A DNA stretch of 64,000 nt from Microtetraspora malaysiensis (GCF_001528665.1 NZ_BBYJ01000015.1:120326-184325), one strand, 5' to 3'. Positions 7,055 through 16,476 are shown, counted from the stretch's first letter. Numbers and translations are program-made. The notes: a model not told the origin generated them from the letters alone.

Positions 7055-8623
7055 TCAGGCGAGCTTCACGGTCATCGGGTCCAGCCATCCGTACGGCGTG
7101 AGCGCGGCCTTGGCGATGCGCTCGGAGTAGCCGGCCACGTCACCGTAGTTCCAGAGCGGGATGGCCGGGAGATCCTTGACGAGCTGGTCCTCCGCCCGCT
7201 GGTAGAGCCTGATCGCCTTGGCCGAGGACCGCTCCCGGTCCGCTGCGCGGAGCAGCGCGTCGAACTTCGCACTGCGGTAGATCCTGCCGTCGTAGATGCC
7301 GTCGGACGCGAACATCGGGCCGACCGCGTTCTGGATGTGGGGGAAGTCGAGCTGCCAGCCCGCCCGGTACATCCCGTCCAGCTTCCCTGAACGGGTCATC
7401 CTCTCGAAGGCGTCGAAAGTCCCCTTCGCCTTGGCCGTGAACTTCACCTTGCCCTCGAACACCTTGTTGAGGCCGGCGACGAGGGGTTTGATCCACTCCC
7501 CGTGGACGCTGTCGGCGTTGTAGTACAGCGGCAGCACGGCCGGAGGCCGGAAGCCCGACGCGAGGGCCTTCGCGAGGTACTTGCGCGCCTCGGCCGGGTT
7601 GTACTCGCACACCTGCCCGCAGGCGTCCCGCCGGCTGCCTTCGGCGACGGGAGGCGTGAAGGAATGCGCCGGTACCCGCACGCCGAAGAAGACATCCTTC
7701 GTGATCGCCTCACGGTCGATCGCCATCGAGACGGCCTTGCGGAAGTCCGCGTTCGCCGCGACCTTGGTCGGGAAGGCGACGATCTGGATGGTTCCTCCCG
7801 CACGGTGGATCAGGCGGCCGCCCAGTTTGGTCTTCACATCAGTCAGCTGTCCCGACGTGGGCAGGAACCCCGAGAAGTCGATCTCTCCGGAGAGCAGGGC
7901 GGAGTAGGCCGCCGCTCCGGTCTTGACGGCCCGGTAGGCGATCGTCGAGACCGAGGGCTTGACGGTCCCCGCGTATCCGTCGAAGCGTTCGAGCACGCTC
8001 GTGGACGACGGAGACCAGGAGACGACGCGGAAGGGGCCGTTGCCGATCGGCTTCTTCTGGAAGCTCGCCGGGTTCTTCAGAACCGAGTCGGGAAGCGGGG
8101 AGAAGGCCACGTGGCTCAGCTTGTTCAGGAAGGGGCCGAAGGGCTTCGTCAAAGTGATGGTGAACGTGTGGCTCCCGGTCACCTTGAGCCCGGACATCCT
8201 CCGGGTGCTCTTCTCGAATGTGCCGTATCCCTGGATTTCCTCGAAGAGGAAGGCGTTCCCCGCTCTCTCCGAGGCGCTCAGGTTCCACGCCTCGACGAAG
8301 TTGCGCGCCAGTACCTCCGTGCCGTCGTGGAACTTCCAGCCCTTGCGCAACGTGACGTGGAAGACCCGGTTGTCCTTCGTCGTGATCGACTTGGCGACCG
8401 CGTAAGTCGACCGGGAGGTCGCGGGGTCGAACCTGGTGAGGCCCGTGAACAGCCCGGTCAGCACGTCGGCGCCGCAGGAGTCGGCGTCACCGACCGTCAT
8501 GGTCCGGTACGGCGCGCACGTCGCGATGGTGATCTCCGCGGTGTCGGCGTGCGCGGTGCCGGCCAGTGCCGTGCCGGGCAGCAGGGTAAAGGCCGCGACG
8601 GCGGCGAGTCTCCGACGAGACAT
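7055..8623 (-). CDS. Peptide/oligopeptide ABC transporter substrate-binding protein
   Basis: A 522-aa family 5 solute-binding protein (DppA/OppA type). From ATG at 8623, with TGGAGG at good spacing, there is a Sec-type signal peptide: basic MSRRR, hydrophobic LAAVAAFTLLPGTALAG, then AHA before the mature ITIATCAPYRTM. The rest has SBP_bac_5 features such as KFHDGTEVLARNFVEAWN and PIGNGPFRVVSW. No lipobox is present and no permease or ATPase gene lies nearby, so it is an orphan binding protein that must share a transporter encoded elsewhere. It converges on the NlpC/P60 gene. The ligand (peptide, sugar or metal chelate) cannot be deduced. Confidence 0.9.
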   Translation of the reverse strand: MSRRRLAAVAAFTLLPGTALAGTAHADTAEITIATCAPYRTMTVGDADSCGADVLTGLFTGLTRFDPATSRSTYAVAKSITTKDNRVFHVTLRKGWKFHDGTEVLARNFVEAWNLSASERAGNAFLFEEIQGYGTFEKSTRRMSGLKVTGSHTFTITLTKPFGPFLNKLSHVAFSPLPDSVLKNPASFQKKPIGNGPFRVVSWSPSSTSVLERFDGYAGTVKPSVSTIAYRAVKTGAAAYSALLSGEIDFSGFLPTSGQLTDVKTKLGGRLIHRAGGTIQIVAFPTKVAANADFRKAVSMAIDREAITKDVFFGVRVPAHSFTPPVAEGSRRDACGQVCEYNPAEARKYLAKALASGFRPPAVLPLYYNADSVHGEWIKPLVAGLNKVFEGKVKFTAKAKGTFDAFERMTRSGKLDGMYRAGWQLDFPHIQNAVGPMFASDGIYDGRIYRSAKFDALLRAADRERSSAKAIRLYQRAEDQLVKDLPAIPLWNYGDVAGYSERIAKAALTPYGWLDPMTVKLA

Positions 8624-8752
8624 TTCTGGCCTCCATTGGCGATTTCCGGTGAAAATCCGGTTGATCACCTTATGAGGGAGGTCAGAATTCCGCCCTGACA
8701 TCAGGGCCGCGACTTGGTCACGATTTCAGGGTCATGGGCCGGCGGTCATGGG

Positions 8753-9385
8753 TCAGAGGGGGAGGCCGCCTTCGAGGAGCGCCAGGGCCTCGTCGACCGC
8801 GTCGGGCAGGGAGCGGGCGGTGCCCGCGGTACCCCAGCTGTACAGCGCCGGGAGCATCGAGCCCAGCACGGCCCCGGCGAAGGTCCGCACGGCCGGGGAG
8901 GTCCGCTCCCGGCCGGTGCGCTCGGCGATCACCTCGGCCATCACGTCCACCGTGGTGAGCAGGTTGTCGAGGCTGCGGGCGCGTACGGCCGGGATTTTCA
9001 TCATCAGGCGGATGCGGAGGCGGACATCCTCCAGCTCAGGCTCCGGCACCTGTGCGAAGGCCGTGCGGATCCCCTGACGGATGGCGGCGAGCGGGGGCAG
9101 CTCCGCGGGCTGCGCCCGGATCGCCGCCGCGATCAGGGGGTCGTAGTCGTCCTGGATGATCAGGTCTTCCTTGGTCGGGAAATACCGGAAGAACGTGCTC
9201 GGAGACACCTCGGCCGCCTCCGCGATCTGCTCGACGGTGGTGGCCTCGTACCCCTGCTCGGTGAACAGCCGGAGGGCGTGCTCCTGGATCGCCCGGCGGG
9301 TCTTGGCCTTCTTGCGCTCGCGCAGGCTCAGGACGGTCCGCTCCGGGGAGTCCGCGATCCGGTCAGCGCGCTGAGGTGAGCTCAT
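8753..9385 (-). CDS. TetR-family repressor of the adjacent exporter
   Basis: 210 aa with a standard TetR N-terminal helix-turn-helix (about residues 25-72): ALRLFTEQGYEATTVEQIAEAAEVSPSTFFRYFPTKEDLI in sequence, split here only by naming its key parts AEVSPSTFFRYF and TKEDL. The C-terminal ligand-binding half follows the MftR/AcrR-like pattern. Its start lies inside the last 23 bp of the upstream DHA2 exporter gene, so the two are translationally coupled and the repressor is made with the pump. The likely operator is the dyad at 10868-10883 in the exporter promoter. The inducer is unknown but is probably an exported drug or metabolite. Confidence 0.9.
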   Translation of the reverse strand: MSSPQRADRIADSPERTVLSLRERKKAKTRRAIQEHALRLFTEQGYEATTVEQIAEAAEVSPSTFFRYFPTKEDLIIQDDYDPLIAAAIRAQPAELPPLAAIRQGIRTAFAQVPEPELEDVRLRIRLMMKIPAVRARSLDNLLTTVDVMAEVIAERTGRERTSPAVRTFAGAVLGSMLPALYSWGTAGTARSLPDAVDEALALLEGGLPL

Positions 9386-10856
9386 GCTCCGATTTTGCCG
9401 TCTTCCGCGCGGGGCGGGGAATGAAGATCCACACCAGTACGGCGACGAGCAGGGACGCGGCGGCGCACAGCAGGATCACGACATCCATGCCGGAGACGAA
9501 CGCCTCACGGGCGCCGCGCAGGAGCGCCGGGTCGCCGAGCGCCACCGCCGCCGTGACCGAGTCCCCGGCCGCCGGCGGCGCCCCGGACGGCAGGCCCGCG
9601 GCGTAGACGGCGGAGAGGAGGCTGCCGAGGGCCGCGACGCCCAGAGCGCTGCCGACCTGGCGCAGGGTCTGGAGCGTGGCGGAGCCGGAGCCGGAGCGCT
9701 CCTCGGGCAGCGTGGCGAGCACGCCGTCCATCGCGGGGACCATCGTGAGGCCGATCCCGGCGCCGACCACGGCCAGCCAGGCGGCGACGAATCCGTACGA
9801 CGAGGTGACCGAGGTGGCGGCGCCGACGGCGAAGCCGGCCGTGAGGACCAGCAGGCCCGCGGTCATGACGGAGCGCAGTCCGAGGCGCTGGACCAGCCGT
9901 TCCCCGGCCAGGCCACCGGCCATCAGCCCGGCCACCATGGGGATCAGCCGGACGCCGGTGCCGAACGCGTCGTGGCCCAGGACGGCCTGGAAGTGCTGCG
10001 GCACCACGAAGAGCAGGCCGGACATGCCGAGGCTGACGATGGTGGTGCCGGCCGCGCCCCACAGGAAGACCCGGCTGCGGAAGAACGCGAGGTCCATCAT
10101 GGGCGCGGCGGCCCGCCGCTCGACGGCGACGAAGGCCGCGAGCAGGGCGACGCCCGCGGCGAGGCTCGCCAGCACCCCCGGGTCGCGCCAGCCGTCGATC
10201 GGGGCCTGGATGACGCCGTACACGAGGGCGGCTAGGCCGGTCACGGACAGCAGCGCGCCCGGGAGGTCGAGCCGGGAGCCGGACGGGTCGCGGGACTCGG
10301 GCAGGAGCACGGCCGCCGCCACCAGACTGACCAGCACGACGGGGATGTTGACCAGGAAGATGGAGCCCCACCAGTAGTGGTCGAGCAGGTAGCCCCCGAC
10401 GACGGGGCCGAGCGGCAGCCCGAGCGCCATGGCGGCGCTCCACGCGGCGATCGCCTTGCCGCGCTCCTCGGGGCCGAAGACGCTGGGCAGGATCGACATC
10501 GACAGCGGCATGATCAGGGCCGCTCCCGCGCCCATGAGCGCCCGCGCCGCGATGAGCGCGCCGGTGCCGTCCGCGAAGGTCGCGACCACGGACGCGACGC
10601 CGAACGCCGCGAGACCGGTCAGGAGGACGCGCTTGCGTCCGAACCTGTCGCCGAGGGCGCCCGCCGGGAGCATCAGCGCCGCGAACGGCACCATGTACGC
10701 GTCGATGATCCACTGCAGCTCGCCGGTGGTGGCCTTGAGGTCGGTGGCCAGCGTCGGCAAGGCCACGTTGAGGATCGTCGCGTCCAGCCCGAGGACCAGG
10801 ACGCTGAGGACGAGCGCGCCGAGGGCCCACCAGCGCGCAGAACTGAGAGTCGCCAT
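9363..10856 (-). CDS. DHA2-family (EmrB/QacA) multidrug MFS transporter
   Basis: 497 aa with fourteen hydrophobic segments, the DHA2 topology of proton-coupled drug exporters. It shows motif A in the 2-3 loop (GALGDRFGRKR), motif D1-like LDATILNVALPTL in helix 1, and the helix-5 antiporter motif as LGPVVGGYLLDH. The tail is cytoplasmic and basic. ATG at 10856 is followed upstream by a TTGACA -35-like hexamer and an overlapping palindrome. It is the first gene of an operon with its TetR regulator, which overlaps the 3' end by 23 bp. Substrate unknown. Confidence 0.92.
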   Translation of the reverse strand: MATLSSARWWALGALVLSVLVLGLDATILNVALPTLATDLKATTGELQWIIDAYMVPFAALMLPAGALGDRFGRKRVLLTGLAAFGVASVVATFADGTGALIAARALMGAGAALIMPLSMSILPSVFGPEERGKAIAAWSAAMALGLPLGPVVGGYLLDHYWWGSIFLVNIPVVLVSLVAAAVLLPESRDPSGSRLDLPGALLSVTGLAALVYGVIQAPIDGWRDPGVLASLAAGVALLAAFVAVERRAAAPMMDLAFFRSRVFLWGAAGTTIVSLGMSGLLFVVPQHFQAVLGHDAFGTGVRLIPMVAGLMAGGLAGERLVQRLGLRSVMTAGLLVLTAGFAVGAATSVTSSYGFVAAWLAVVGAGIGLTMVPAMDGVLATLPEERSGSGSATLQTLRQVGSALGVAALGSLLSAVYAAGLPSGAPPAAGDSVTAAVALGDPALLRGAREAFVSGMDVVILLCAAASLLVAVLVWIFIPRPARKTAKSEHELTSAR

Positions 10857-10867
10857 GAAATGAAAGT

Positions 10868-10883
10868 AACTCTCATAAGAGTT
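10868..10883. promoter_or_regulatory. Candidate TetR operator in the DHA2 exporter promoter
   Basis: AACTCT (10868-10873) and AGAGTT (10878-10883) form perfect inverted arms around CATA. On the minus strand the dyad lies downstream of TTGACA (10893-10888), in the spacer and -10 region and 11 bp before the exporter start. This is the expected place for repression by the co-transcribed TetR protein. Confidence 0.65.
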
Positions 10884-10919
10884 GAACTGTCAATTCCTGG
10901 CCTGGCGGCGAATATGGGT

Positions 10920-10933
10920 GTAATCTTGATTAC
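10920..10933. promoter_or_regulatory. Perfect 14-bp palindrome abutting the start codon of the RHH-like gene
   Basis: GTAATC-TT-GATTAC is a perfect palindrome that ends at the base before the ATG at 10934. It contains TAATCT (10921-10926), a good -10 element 7 nt before the start, so the gene is probably leaderless and a protein on the palindrome would block its promoter. Confidence 0.6.
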
Positions 10934-11452
10934 ATGGAGAAGGAAGAGCAGGTGCGGAGCTGGTTCGCCGGTCGGCTGCCGGAGGGCTGGTTCACCGGGG
11001 CGCCCGAGATCATGCTCGACCGCGAGGAGATCGCCGTCGTCGGCGCCGTCCCTCCGCTGACGGTGGCGGGCGGGCTGCCCGAATTGGAGCGTTCCGCCGC
11101 CCTGGAGGGCTATGTGGAGCGGTTCCGTGCGGAGACCAGGGAACGCCGCATCGAGATCGCCCGCGAGGCCGAGCGCCAGTTCCGGAGGAAGGTCGCCTGG
11201 GGCGTCGTCGTCGAGGGGCGCAGAGTGATGTTCACCACGTTGTCGGTGCCCGTCATGACCCGGCTGCGGCAGCCGGAGCGACAGGTCCTCGACACTCTTG
11301 TCGCCGCGGGGGTCGCGCGCAGTCGCAGCGACGCCCTCGCCTGGTGTGTACGTCTCGTGGGGCGGCACACCGACACGTGGCTCGCTGACCTGCGGGATGC
11401 CCTCCAGCATGTGGATCGGATCCGCTCCGAGGGGCCCGATCGCGTGGACTAA
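10934..11452 (+). CDS. Unknown protein with C-terminal ribbon-helix-helix-like segment
   Basis: 172 aa, soluble, highly charged. The N-terminal half (residues 1-85) starts MEKEEQVRSWFAGRLPEGWF and contains a long Arg/Glu-rich helix near 65-85; I recognise no fold. From about residue 107, VMTRLRQPERQVLDTLVAAG followed by ARSRSDALAWCVRLV has the strand-helix-helix spacing and the SRSDAL turn typical of ribbon-helix-helix DNA-binding proteins. That suggests a DNA-binding, possibly autoregulatory protein, and a perfect palindrome overlaps its promoter. It is divergent from the DHA2 exporter. No toxin-like partner gene lies next to it. Coding status is solid; the RHH call is inference. Confidence 0.7.
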   Translation: MEKEEQVRSWFAGRLPEGWFTGAPEIMLDREEIAVVGAVPPLTVAGGLPELERSAALEGYVERFRAETRERRIEIAREAERQFRRKVAWGVVVEGRRVMFTTLSVPVMTRLRQPERQVLDTLVAAGVARSRSDALAWCVRLVGRHTDTWLADLRDALQHVDRIRSEGPDRVD

Positions 11453-11724
11453 ACCAATGCAGAAAATGGCCTAGGCCAGTTTCCGTGGCCTATACCAATA
11501 TCGCGCGAGGGAGATGATCCGGCGCTCGGAACTCGTTTCTTTAATGTGTCGTCATGTGGGTAGGCTCCTCGAACCGTCATGGCTCCTGCCTGGACAAACA
11601 TCCATTCCGGGGTCGTGTGGGACCTGAATGCCGCCGAATATAGGCCGTGGTCTACGCCAATTGGATTCGGTGGCCGTTCGTCGTCAATGATGATTTGGTC
11701 CTTCGAGAAAAAGGAGCCGGTTCC
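11453..11724 (+). promoter_or_regulatory. pckG upstream region with TGGCCTAGGCCA palindrome
   Basis: 272 bp without a credible gene. A perfect 12-bp palindrome lies at 11467-11478, and TAGGCT at 11561-11566 could be a -10 element about 160 nt before the pckG start. AAGGAG at 11711-11716 is the pckG ribosome-binding site. The long leader and the palindrome suggest control of pckG transcription, but no known regulator site is recognised. Confidence 0.4.
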
Positions 11725-13521
11725 GTGTCCGTATCAGCAGAGGTACACGTCCCGACGACTCATGCCGAGCTGGCCGCCTGGGTGAGAGAGATCGCCGAGC
11801 TGACCCAGCCTGACCGGGTCGAATGGTGCGACGGTTCCGAGGCCGAGTGGACTCGCCTGACGAACCTGCTCGTCAAACAGGGCACTCTCACGCGGCTTGC
11901 CCAGCGGCCCAACAGCTTCCTCGCGACCTCCGACCCCAGCGACGTCGCCCGGGTCGAGGACCGCACGTTCATCTGCTCGGAGCGCGCCGAGGACGCGGGA
12001 CCGACGAACAACTGGATCGCCCCCGGCGAGATGCGCCGCACGTTCGGCGAGCTCTTCAAGGGATGCATGCGTGGCCGCACGATGTACGTCGTGCCGTTCT
12101 GCATGGGCCCGCTGGGCGGCACGATCTCCCAGCTCGGCGTGGAGATCACCGACTCGCCGTACGTCGCGGTCTCGATGCGGATCATGACGCGCATGGGCGA
12201 TGAGGCGCTGCGCCTGATCGAGGAGCGCGGCGACTTCGTCAAGGCCGTCCACTCCGTCGGCGCCCCGCTGGCCGAGGGGCAGCGGGACGTGCCGTGGCCG
12301 TGCAGCGACACCAAGTACATCAGCCACTTCCCGGAGACCCGGGAGATCTGGTCGTACGGCTCCGGTTACGGCGGCAACGCCCTGCTGGGCAAGAAGTGCT
12401 ACGCGCTGCGGATCGCCAGCGTGATGGCCAGGGACGAGGGCTGGCTGGCCGAGCACATGCTCATCCTCAAGCTCACCCCGCCGAAGGGCGAGGCGCGGTA
12501 CGTCGCGGCGGCCTTCCCGTCGGCGTGCGGCAAGACCAACCTCGCGATGCTCCAGCCCACGATCCCGGGCTGGAAGGTCGAGACGATCGGTGACGACATC
12601 GCCTGGATGCGGTTCGGCCCCGACGGCCGGCTGTACGCGATCAACCCGGAGGCCGGGTTCTTCGGCGTCGCCCCCGGGACCGGCGAGACCACCAACGCCA
12701 ACGCGGTCGAGACCCTCTGGGGCAACAGCATCTTCACGAACGTCGCGCTGACCGACGACGGCGACGTGTGGTGGGAGGGCCTGACCGATGAGCCCCCGGC
12801 CCACCTCACCGACTGGAAGGGCCGTTCCTGGACGCCGGACTCCGACGAGCCGGCCGCGCACCCGAACGCGCGCTTCACCACCCCGGCCGGGCAGTGCCCG
12901 ACGATCGCGCCGGAGTGGCAGGACCCGGCCGGTGTGCCGATCTCGGCGATCCTGTTCGGCGGGCGCCGGGCGACCGCCGTCCCGCTGGTCACCGAGTCGC
13001 TGAGCTGGCAGCACGGTGTCTTCCTCGGCGCCAACGTGGCCTCGGAGAAGACGGCCGCGGCCGAGGGCAAGGTCGGGGAGCTGCGCCGCGACCCGTTCGC
13101 GATGCTGCCGTTCTGCGGCTACAACATGGGCGACTACTTCGCCCACTGGATCGAGGTCGGCAAGAAGGCCGACCCGGAGAAGCTGCCGCGCATCTACTAC
13201 GTCAACTGGTTCCGGAAGGGCGCCGACGGCCGCTTCCTGTGGCCCGGGTTCGGCGAGAACAGCCGGGTGCTGAAGTGGATCGTCGGCCGGCTGAACGGCG
13301 AGGAGGAGGCGGTGCCGAGTGCGATCGGCAACCTGCCCGCCGCGCTGGACGCCGAGGGCCTGGACGTCTCCGAGAGTGACCTGGCCGAGCTGCTCCGCGT
13401 CGACCCCGAGGTCTGGCGCGAGGAGGCCGCGCTGGTGCCGAGCTTCTTCGAGACCTTCGGGGACCACCTGCCCAAGGAGCTCTGGGAGGAGTACCGGGCC
13501 CTCGTCGCGCGGCTCGGCTAA
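11725..13521 (+). CDS. pckG: GTP-dependent phosphoenolpyruvate carboxykinase
   Basis: PckG interconverts oxaloacetate plus GTP with phosphoenolpyruvate, CO2 and GDP, the entry to gluconeogenesis. The 598-aa protein has the family's length and motifs: the active-site P-loop [12 protein letters not shown] with C268 and K270, the downstream metal-binding IGDDIAWM, the PEP-binding NCIxGK-like region earlier as [13 protein letters not shown], and [14 protein letters not shown] near the C-terminus. GTG at 11725 is chosen because AAGGAG precedes it by 8 nt; the open frame extends upstream without homology. It stands alone with a long leader. With glpX and the fumarases in this window it supports growth on acids. 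Confidence 0.96.
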   Translation: MSVSAEVHVPTTHAELAAWVREIAELTQPDRVEWCDGSEAEWTRLTNLLVKQGTLTRLAQRPNSFLATSDPSDVARVEDRTFICSERAEDAGPTNNWIAPGEMRRTFGELFKGCMRGRTMYVVPFCMGPLGGTISQLGVEITDSPYVAVSMRIMTRMGDEALRLIEERGDFVKAVHSVGAPLAEGQRDVPWPCSDTKYISHFPETREIWSYGSGYGGNALLGKKCYALRIASVMARDEGWLAEHMLILKLTPPKGEARYVAAAFPSACGKTNLAMLQPTIPGWKVETIGDDIAWMRFGPDGRLYAINPEAGFFGVAPGTGETTNANAVETLWGNSIFTNVALTDDGDVWWEGLTDEPPAHLTDWKGRSWTPDSDEPAAHPNARFTTPAGQCPTIAPEWQDPAGVPISAILFGGRRATAVPLVTESLSWQHGVFLGANVASEKTAAAEGKVGELRRDPFAMLPFCGYNMGDYFAHWIEVGKKADPEKLPRIYYVNWFRKGADGRFLWPGFGENSRVLKWIVGRLNGEEEAVPSAIGNLPAALDAEGLDVSESDLAELLRVDPEVWREEAALVPSFFETFGDHLPKELWEEYRALVARLG

Positions 13522-13579
13522 CTGGGAATTGCCCGTTTTGGGATGTTAGCGGCGGATTATCGCGGATAGCGTGTGAAAC

Positions 13580-14158
13580 GTGCAGGGGCTACGGTGCGTG
13601 GACGGATCATACCTTACCGTTAATCCAGTGCCATGCCGGGACAGGCTCGGCGTCCCCTACGAGGTGACGTTGGACCTGTACCGGGATGGCCTGCCGTACG
13701 GGACGGTCGGGGAGCGGTGCGGCTGGTTTCTGGCGAGACTGGCCGGGGTGATCGCGGGCGCGAGAGCGGACGGCGGACCCCAGGCCGGCGAGTGGCCGGA
13801 TCCGGAGGACCGCTTCCCCGGCGGGGAGGGCGAGCTCTTCGCCTTCCGCTGCCGCAGCAAGGTGGACGTGGTCGGCGGCGGCGAGCTGCGCTGCCAGGTG
13901 CGGACGCTGCCGTCGTGGGTGCCCGCGCGCCCGCGCCGCCGCGGCGCGCCGCTAGGCGAGTGGCAGGTCGTCCGCCGGGCCTTCCTGGAGGCGTGGGGCG
14001 CCGGCGGCGTCGGCCTGCGCGCCGAGCTGACCTCGGGCCGGCTGGCCGCGTTCGTGGACGGTCTCGTGGGCGACGCCGAGGAGCGGCTCGGCACGGGGTT
14101 CGAGATGGAACCCAACAGCAATCTCGTGAACGGAGCAGTCAGGTTCTCGCGGCCCTGA
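13580..14158 (+). CDS. Hypothetical protein between pckG and the prenyltransferase
   Basis: 192 aa, soluble, with no signal sequence, membrane helix or recognised domain. It has several conserved-looking aromatic and Arg positions (YLTVNPVPCRDRLGVPYEV near the N-terminus; FAFRCRSKVDVVGGGELRCQV in the middle) and a helical C-terminus. GTG at 13580 is preceded by TAGCGT, a possible leaderless -10 element 10 nt before the start. It ends 42 bp before the cis-prenyltransferase and may be co-transcribed with it. Codon bias supports a real gene; function unknown. Confidence 0.65.
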   Translation: MQGLRCVDGSYLTVNPVPCRDRLGVPYEVTLDLYRDGLPYGTVGERCGWFLARLAGVIAGARADGGPQAGEWPDPEDRFPGGEGELFAFRCRSKVDVVGGGELRCQVRTLPSWVPARPRRRGAPLGEWQVVRRAFLEAWGAGGVGLRAELTSGRLAAFVDGLVGDAEERLGTGFEMEPNSNLVNGAVRFSRP

Positions 14159-14200
14159 TAATTGACGGAGCCATCGGGTCGCGAAGGAAGAGGGCTTTGC

Positions 14201-14974
14201 ATGGGCGTGCGCGATCTCGTGTACAAGCTGTACGAGCGCAGGCTCGAGCGGAAGCTCTCCGGACCCGGCAGCACGGCACAGATCCCCCGGCATGTGGGCG
14301 TCATCGTTGACGGCAATCGGCGCTGGGCCAGGGCGATGGGCCTGCGCGACGTGAACCGCGGGCACCAGAAGGGCGCCGACAAGATCAGTGAGCTCCTGGG
14401 GTGGTGCCGGGAGGCGGGCGTCGAGTACGTGACGCTGTGGCTGCTCTCGACCGACAACCTCTCCCGGGACCAGGCCGAGTTGCAGCAGTTGCTCCAGGTG
14501 ATCGAGGGTCTGGTGCGCGACCTCGTCGAGCAGGGGTGGCACGTCAACCCGATGGGTTCCCTTGATCTGCTGCCCGATCACACGGCTCGTGTCCTGAAAG
14601 ATGCAAAAGAAGCTACATCGCACCGCCCTGGCCTGATTGTGAACGTGGCCGTTGGGTATGGAGGAAGACGTGAGATCGCTGATGCGGTGCGCTCTCTCCT
14701 CCAGGAGCACGCGAGCAAGGGCGCGAGCATCGAGGACCTCGTCGAGGTCCTCGACGTCGAGCACATCGCGGAGCATCTCTACACGCGCGGGTTGCCCGAC
14801 CCGGACCTCGTCATCCGGACGTCGGGAGAGCTGCGACTCTCCGGATTCCTGCTCTGGCAGAGCGCCCACTCCGAGTTCTACTTCTGTGAGGCCTACTGGC
14901 CTGACTTCCGCAGGGTCGACTTCCTGCGGGCGCTCCGCTCATACGCCGCGCGGCACCGTCGGTACGGTTCCTGA
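14201..14974 (+). CDS. uppS: Short-chain isoprenyl (cis-prenyl) diphosphate synthase
   Basis: A UppS-family enzyme adds isopentenyl diphosphate in cis to an allylic diphosphate, giving precursors of the lipid carrier for cell-wall synthesis. The 257-aa protein has VGVIVDGNRRWARAMG with the catalytic Asp, LWLLSTDNLSRD, and the C-terminal RTSGELRLSGFLLWQSAHSE with the two substrate-binding Arg and the Ser, here named by parts RTSGE, RLSGF and HSE. It resembles the shorter mycobacterial Rv1086 type that makes Z,E-farnesyl diphosphate, though chain length cannot be proven from sequence. ATG at 14201 follows a GAAGGAAGAGGG ribosome-binding site. Confidence 0.88.
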   Translation: MGVRDLVYKLYERRLERKLSGPGSTAQIPRHVGVIVDGNRRWARAMGLRDVNRGHQKGADKISELLGWCREAGVEYVTLWLLSTDNLSRDQAELQQLLQVIEGLVRDLVEQGWHVNPMGSLDLLPDHTARVLKDAKEATSHRPGLIVNVAVGYGGRREIADAVRSLLQEHASKGASIEDLVEVLDVEHIAEHLYTRGLPDPDLVIRTSGELRLSGFLLWQSAHSEFYFCEAYWPDFRRVDFLRALRSYAARHRRYGS

Positions 14975-14985
14975 AACGGCACGTG

Positions 14986-15034
14986 AACGCTCCCTTTCGG
15001 TCACAGTCCAAGTATTGGGATCAAAGGGAACGTT
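14986..15034. repeat. Inverted repeat between uppS and phoH2
   Basis: Arms 14986-14997 and 15023-15034 pair at 11 of 12 positions around a 25-bp loop. It starts 11 bp after the uppS stop and ends about 140 bp before phoH2. It could be a weak terminator or a binding site for a regulator of phoH2; there is no U tract. Confidence 0.5.
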
Positions 15035-15171
15035 ACGTACCGTAGTGGGAGAGGGCCTGTCCTTGATCGTGAGGGGGGCCGGAATCCCGGCCCGCTTCCG
15101 CAGGGCACGGGCCCGGTCCGTTGACCACCATCACGGCAGGGCGCCCCACCTCGGCGCCCGGGGGAGAACGC

Positions 15172-16476
15172 GTGGCACAGTCCTCGAGTAACCCGACCCG
15201 CACCTACATCCTTGACACCTCCGTCCTGCTCGCCGACCCGGCGGCGATGAGCCGCTTCGCGGAGCACGAGGTCGTCATCCCGGTCGTCGTCGTCACGGAG
15301 CTGGAGGCCAAGCGGCACCATCCGGAACTCGGCTACTTCGCCCGTGAGGCGCTGCGTTTCCTCGACGACCTCAGGGTGCGGTACGGGCGCCTGGACGAGC
15401 CCATGCCGATCGGCGAGGGCACGATCCGGGTGGAGCTCAACCACAGCGACCCGTCGCTGCTTCCCGCGGGGTTCCGGCTCGGTGACAACGACACCCGGAT
15501 CCTCACCGTCGCCCAGAACCTGGCGGCGGAGGGCTGCGAGGTGGTGCTCGTCTCGAAGGACCTGCCCATGCGCGTCAAGGCCGCCTCGATCGGCCTGGCC
15601 GCGGAGGAGTACCGCGCCGGCATGGTGGTCGAGTCCGGCTGGACCGGCATGGCCGAGCTCCAGGTGACCACCGAGGACGTCGAGACCCTCTTCGAGAACG
15701 GCACCGCCGACCTGGAGGAGGCGCGCGAGCTCCCCTGCCACACCGGCCTGCGGCTGCTCTCCAGCCGCGGCTCCGCGCTCGGCCGCGTGATGCCGGACAA
15801 GTCCGTACGGCTGGTGCGCGGCGACCGCGAGGTCTTCGGGTTGCACGGGCGGTCCGCCGAGCAGCGGATCGCCCTCGACATCCTCATGGACCCCGAGGTG
15901 GGCATCGTCTCCATGGGGGGACGCGCGGGTACCGGCAAGTCGGCCCTGGCCCTCTGCGCGGGCCTGGAGGCCGTCCTGGAGCGCCGCCAGCACCGCAAGG
16001 TCATCGTCTTCCGCCCGCTGTACGCGGTGGGCGGCCAGGAGCTCGGCTACCTCCCGGGTTCGGAGAACGAGAAGATGGGCCCCTGGGCGCAGGCCGTCTA
16101 CGACACTCTCGGCGCGGTGACCACGCCCGAGGTGATCGAGGAGGTCCTGGACCGAGGGATGCTGGAGGTCCTCCCGCTCACCCACATCCGCGGCCGGTCG
16201 TTGCACGACGCGTTCGTGATCGTGGACGAGGCCCAGTCGCTGGAGCGGGGCGTGCTCCTTACCGTGCTCTCGCGCATCGGCGCCAACTCGCGGGTCGTGC
16301 TCACCCACGACATCGCCCAGCGTGACAACCTCCGTGTCGGGCGGCACGACGGCGTGGTCGCGGTGGTCGAGAAGCTCAAGGGGCATCCGCTGTTCGCGCA
16401 CATCACGCTCACCAGGTCCGAGCGGTCGCAGATCGCCGCCCTGGTGACCGAGATGCTGGAGGACATCACCTTCTGA
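15172..16476 (+). CDS. phoH2: PhoH2: PIN-domain / PhoH ATPase fusion
   Basis: 434 aa with two domains. The N-terminal PIN-type RNase domain (about residues 12-140) has acidic residues in [20 protein letters not shown] and GDNDTRI. The C-terminal PhoH ATPase (about 235-430) has Walker [14 protein letters not shown] and Walker B FVIVDEAQ. Mycobacterial PhoH2 is an ATP-dependent RNA-unwinding and sequence-specific RNase, encoded with a small upstream antitoxin. I chose GTG at 15172, which has a GGGGGAGA ribosome-binding site, over the in-frame TTG at 15121. Whether an antitoxin ORF exists upstream is discussed in the findings. Confidence 0.92.
   Translation: MAQSSSNPTRTYILDTSVLLADPAAMSRFAEHEVVIPVVVVTELEAKRHHPELGYFAREALRFLDDLRVRYGRLDEPMPIGEGTIRVELNHSDPSLLPAGFRLGDNDTRILTVAQNLAAEGCEVVLVSKDLPMRVKAASIGLAAEEYRAGMVVESGWTGMAELQVTTEDVETLFENGTADLEEARELPCHTGLRLLSSRGSALGRVMPDKSVRLVRGDREVFGLHGRSAEQRIALDILMDPEVGIVSMGGRAGTGKSALALCAGLEAVLERRQHRKVIVFRPLYAVGGQELGYLPGSENEKMGPWAQAVYDTLGAVTTPEVIEEVLDRGMLEVLPLTHIRGRSLHDAFVIVDEAQSLERGVLLTVLSRIGANSRVVLTHDIAQRDNLRVGRHDGVVAVVEKLKGHPLFAHITLTRSERSQIAALVTEMLEDITF

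Noticed and set aside
11579..11785. 68-codon ORF overlapping the pckG start
   Set aside because: It lies largely in the pckG leader and 5' coding region in another frame, with no recognisable protein.
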